From an uncultured Ruminococcus sp. (GTDB taxonomy: Bacteria; Bacillota; Clostridia; Oscillospirales; Ruminococcaceae): DNA of 8,144 nt. Position numbers and translations under genes: made by a program. This document shows, in pieces, positions 6,513 to 8,144 of this stretch. The stretch covers positions 1 to 8,144 of the forward strand of contig USCU01000041.1 in assembly GCA_900553335.1 (NCBI GenBank), read 5' to 3'. Under the pieces are notes generated by a model. It saw only the letters and a program-made list of their open reading frames with translations. It was not told the DNA's origin and searched no databases. Each line of letters begins with the position of its first letter. Within the stretch, counting starts at the first letter, position 1.

Positions 6513-6520
6513 AAATTAAA

Positions 6521-7582
6521 TTAATAATCCCAGCCCTTATACATAGTAACCTGTCCCCATACGTTTACCCATGAAGACGGCAGCTTTATATCTTTGTCGT
6601 CTTTCTTTTTATATGACGCTATCATCTTATTTATGTCTTTTTGGGTTTCATCAGCTCTGATTTTTCTCGCTGTAATAACCCATCTTAATCCCTTGACCTC
6701 GTTTGAACAGGTAGAAAGAGTTATATATTCATCATCCGCAGTGCAGTCTATATTGCTTGAATACCAGCTTCTTTCAGTAATCCCCTTATAAAAGTTTTCA
6801 AAGCTGTAATGCTCATCTGCGTCCGAATCAAAATTTCCGTATCTCCAGTAATCAAACATTGCATCAGTATCTTGCTTCTTTTCACTCGTTCCGATAAAAG
6901 CAGCGACAATTACATACTGATCTCCGCTTGTATATATCGTATCGAAATCAATTATAGCATTTTCTTTAAGGAAGTCAACGCCTCTCTTATACTCGTGAAG
7001 ATGAGTAAACATAACGCCAAGACTCCTCATGTTATGTCCGTAAATTACTATGTTGTCAGCTCGCTCATATCCCGTTATAGGGTAATAGTAATCCGCAAAA
7101 AGCGATCCCCACTGACAATATTCCTTATAAGGATTTTTGTAAAGATAGTAATCGTTATCCTTATACTGAAGCACCGGATGATTTACATAACAGGTCTTTT
7201 CATCATCAGGATCAGAGCGGAACGAGTCAATTTTAAGCCAACCTACAACGTCCTGATTAAGCGAATAAAGATCGTACCACTGCGGAAGCATATTATTCGG
7301 AACGACAACATTCGCAGGAAGAGTTGTTTTCTCGGCCTCTGCCTTCGGAGCAAGCTCCTGAAGCGACAGTATTTCGTTTTTGCTCTCTTCATTTCCGTAA
7401 TAGAAATCTATAAGCTGTGAAACCGATATAGAAAAAACCACCAGTGACACAACGAATATAAATTTTCTGAAAAGATCGGAAACCGTATCTCCTCTCCACG
7501 GAACAAAATATTTAATTACTCTTAAAAAGAAGTTAGTATCGTCCTTTGACGGGAGAGCTGAAAGTTCATTTTTTATTGACAT
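6521..7582 (-). CDS. srtB: Class B sortase
   Basis: Sortases are membrane-anchored cysteine transpeptidases that cut a C-terminal sorting signal and join the protein to peptidoglycan or to another protein. This 353-residue protein has a basic N-terminal segment, one membrane helix (about 38-58, type II topology) and an extracellular linker. The sortase domain begins near WYDLYSLNQDVVGWLKI (102-118) and continues VNHPVLQYKDNDYYLYKN (133-150), as in SrtB. The catalytic residues are His183 in IVIYGHNM, Cys292 in ITLSTCS and Arg300 in LRWVITARK. About 45 residues follow the catalytic Arg, including a charged stretch and an aromatic end (WVNVWGQVTMYKGWDY), longer than a minimal SrtB. GAGGT at the end of the preceding gene is 8 nt from the ATG, which fixes the start. 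No protein with a sorting signal is encoded nearby, so its substrates lie elsewhere. Confidence 0.94.
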   Translation of the reverse strand: MSIKNELSALPSKDDTNFFLRVIKYFVPWRGDTVSDLFRKFIFVVSLVVFSISVSQLIDFYYGNEESKNEILSLQELAPKAEAEKTTLPANVVVPNNMLPQWYDLYSLNQDVVGWLKIDSFRSDPDDEKTCYVNHPVLQYKDNDYYLYKNPYKEYCQWGSLFADYYYPITGYERADNIVIYGHNMRSLGVMFTHLHEYKRGVDFLKENAIIDFDTIYTSGDQYVIVAAFIGTSEKKQDTDAMFDYWRYGNFDSDADEHYSFENFYKGITERSWYSSNIDCTADDEYITLSTCSNEVKGLRWVITARKIRADETQKDINKMIASYKKKDDKDIKLPSSWVNVWGQVTMYKGWDY

Positions 7583-7587
7583 ATGCT

Positions 7588-8130
7588 TTACCTCGATTCA
7601 TTTTCTTCGCCAAGCGCTTTCAATACCATTTTGAGCGCCTCATAGGTTGTAAGCCGTCTAATGGTTTCCCTTTTTAAGTTTTCTCCCCTGTTATAGAGCA
7701 TAAGATTTTTTGCAAACGTTTTATTATCGGTCGCTATAGAAACCCAGACAGTTCCCACAGGCTTTTTATCTGTTCCGCCGTCAGGTCCTGCGATTCCGGT
7801 AACTCCGACTGCTATGTTACTGGACGCCAGCATTTTAACTCCGTTTGCCATTTCTATAGCCGTCTGCTCGCTCACCGCTCCGTATTCATTTAATGTTGAG
7901 CTTTTAACTCCAAGAACACTTTCTTTTATTCTGTTTGAATAAGAGCATATTCCGCATTCATAAACCTTACTTGCGCCGCTTACCGAAGTAATAGCTTCGC
8001 TAAGCATTCCGCCGGTACAGCTCTCTGCAAACGCTATGGTGAACCCATGCTCTGATAACCATTTTACCACTTTTACGGCAGTAGTGTCAATACTATTTGT
8101 AATCAATTTGTCACTTTTGTCATATTGCAC
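7588..8130 (-). CDS. pncC: CinA C-terminal domain protein, nicotinamide-nucleotide amidohydrolase type
   Basis: PncC-type proteins remove ammonia from nicotinamide mononucleotide to give nicotinate mononucleotide, recycling pyridine nucleotides in the cytoplasm. At 180 residues this is the stand-alone C-terminal domain, without the N-terminal molybdopterin-binding-like domain of full CinA. Visible motifs are AESCTGG (35-41) with the probable catalytic Ser37, YSNRIK (64-69) with the conserved Lys69, LGVKSSTLNEYGAVSEQTA (73-91), GVTGIAGPDGGT (109-120) and KPVGTVWV (123-130). The start is a GTG: GGTGA (8141-8137) lies 6 nt upstream, and an in-frame stop at 8139-8137 rules out a longer protein. 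The sortase gene begins 5 bp after its stop codon, and the sortase ribosome-binding site overlaps this gene's last codons, so the two are probably co-translated. That pairing has no obvious functional logic. Confidence 0.94.
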   Translation of the reverse strand: MQYDKSDKLITNSIDTTAVKVVKWLSEHGFTIAFAESCTGGMLSEAITSVSGASKVYECGICSYSNRIKESVLGVKSSTLNEYGAVSEQTAIEMANGVKMLASSNIAVGVTGIAGPDGGTDKKPVGTVWVSIATDNKTFAKNLMLYNRGENLKRETIRRLTTYEALKMVLKALGEENESR

Positions 8131-8144
8131 TCTTATTCACCGCC

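Noticed and set aside
6809..7420. Open + strand frame of about 200 codons opposite the sortase gene
   Set aside because: It is antisense to a sortase with an intact catalytic triad, has the Ile/Val/Arg-rich look of a shadow frame, and matches no recognisable family.

Overview
The window looks like chromosomal DNA of a low-to-moderate-GC, Gram-positive Clostridia member. A Ruminococcus-like member of the Oscillospiraceae is my best guess. The signs are the AT-rich third positions, strong Shine-Dalgarno sites, the MurT/GatD pair, a class B sortase, SpoIID- and 3D-type wall enzymes, and long Thr/Lys/Ala-rich linkers on exported proteins. The assignment is inferred from protein families and style, not from a marker gene.

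Left half, + strand (1-3591): the 3' end of an ABC-type polysaccharide/teichoic-acid export ATPase, a 63-bp gap with a hairpin, then a tight four-gene run. The run is maf (nucleotide pyrophosphatase), an unrecognised 102-residue protein, murT and gatD. Gaps within it are 2, 12 and 11 bp, and several ribosome-binding sites overlap the preceding stop codon. MurT and GatD together amidate the D-glutamate of lipid II.

Right half, - strand (8130-3683, read right to left): a stand-alone CinA C-terminal domain protein (PncC type), then a class B sortase 5 bp downstream. A 165-bp AT-rich spacer follows, with a short 7-bp tandem repeat and a weak candidate promoter. Next comes a membrane-anchored SH3b + 3D-domain wall hydrolase, and 27 bp further a membrane-anchored SpoIID/LytB-type lytic transglycosylase. 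The two transcription units converge on a hairpin at 3616-3660 that can act as a terminator in both directions.

Most of the window concerns the cell envelope: polymer export, lipid II amidation, sortase anchoring and two probable glycan-strand cleaving enzymes. I see no mobile element, CRISPR array, RNA gene or defence system, and no gap longer than 165 bp. Most of it is ordinary core or near-core gene content. The points most worth a second look are the unnamed protein between maf and murT, the matched design of the 3D and SpoIID proteins (including a shared short N-terminal motif), and a 21-bp tandem duplication in the SpoIID acidic tail.
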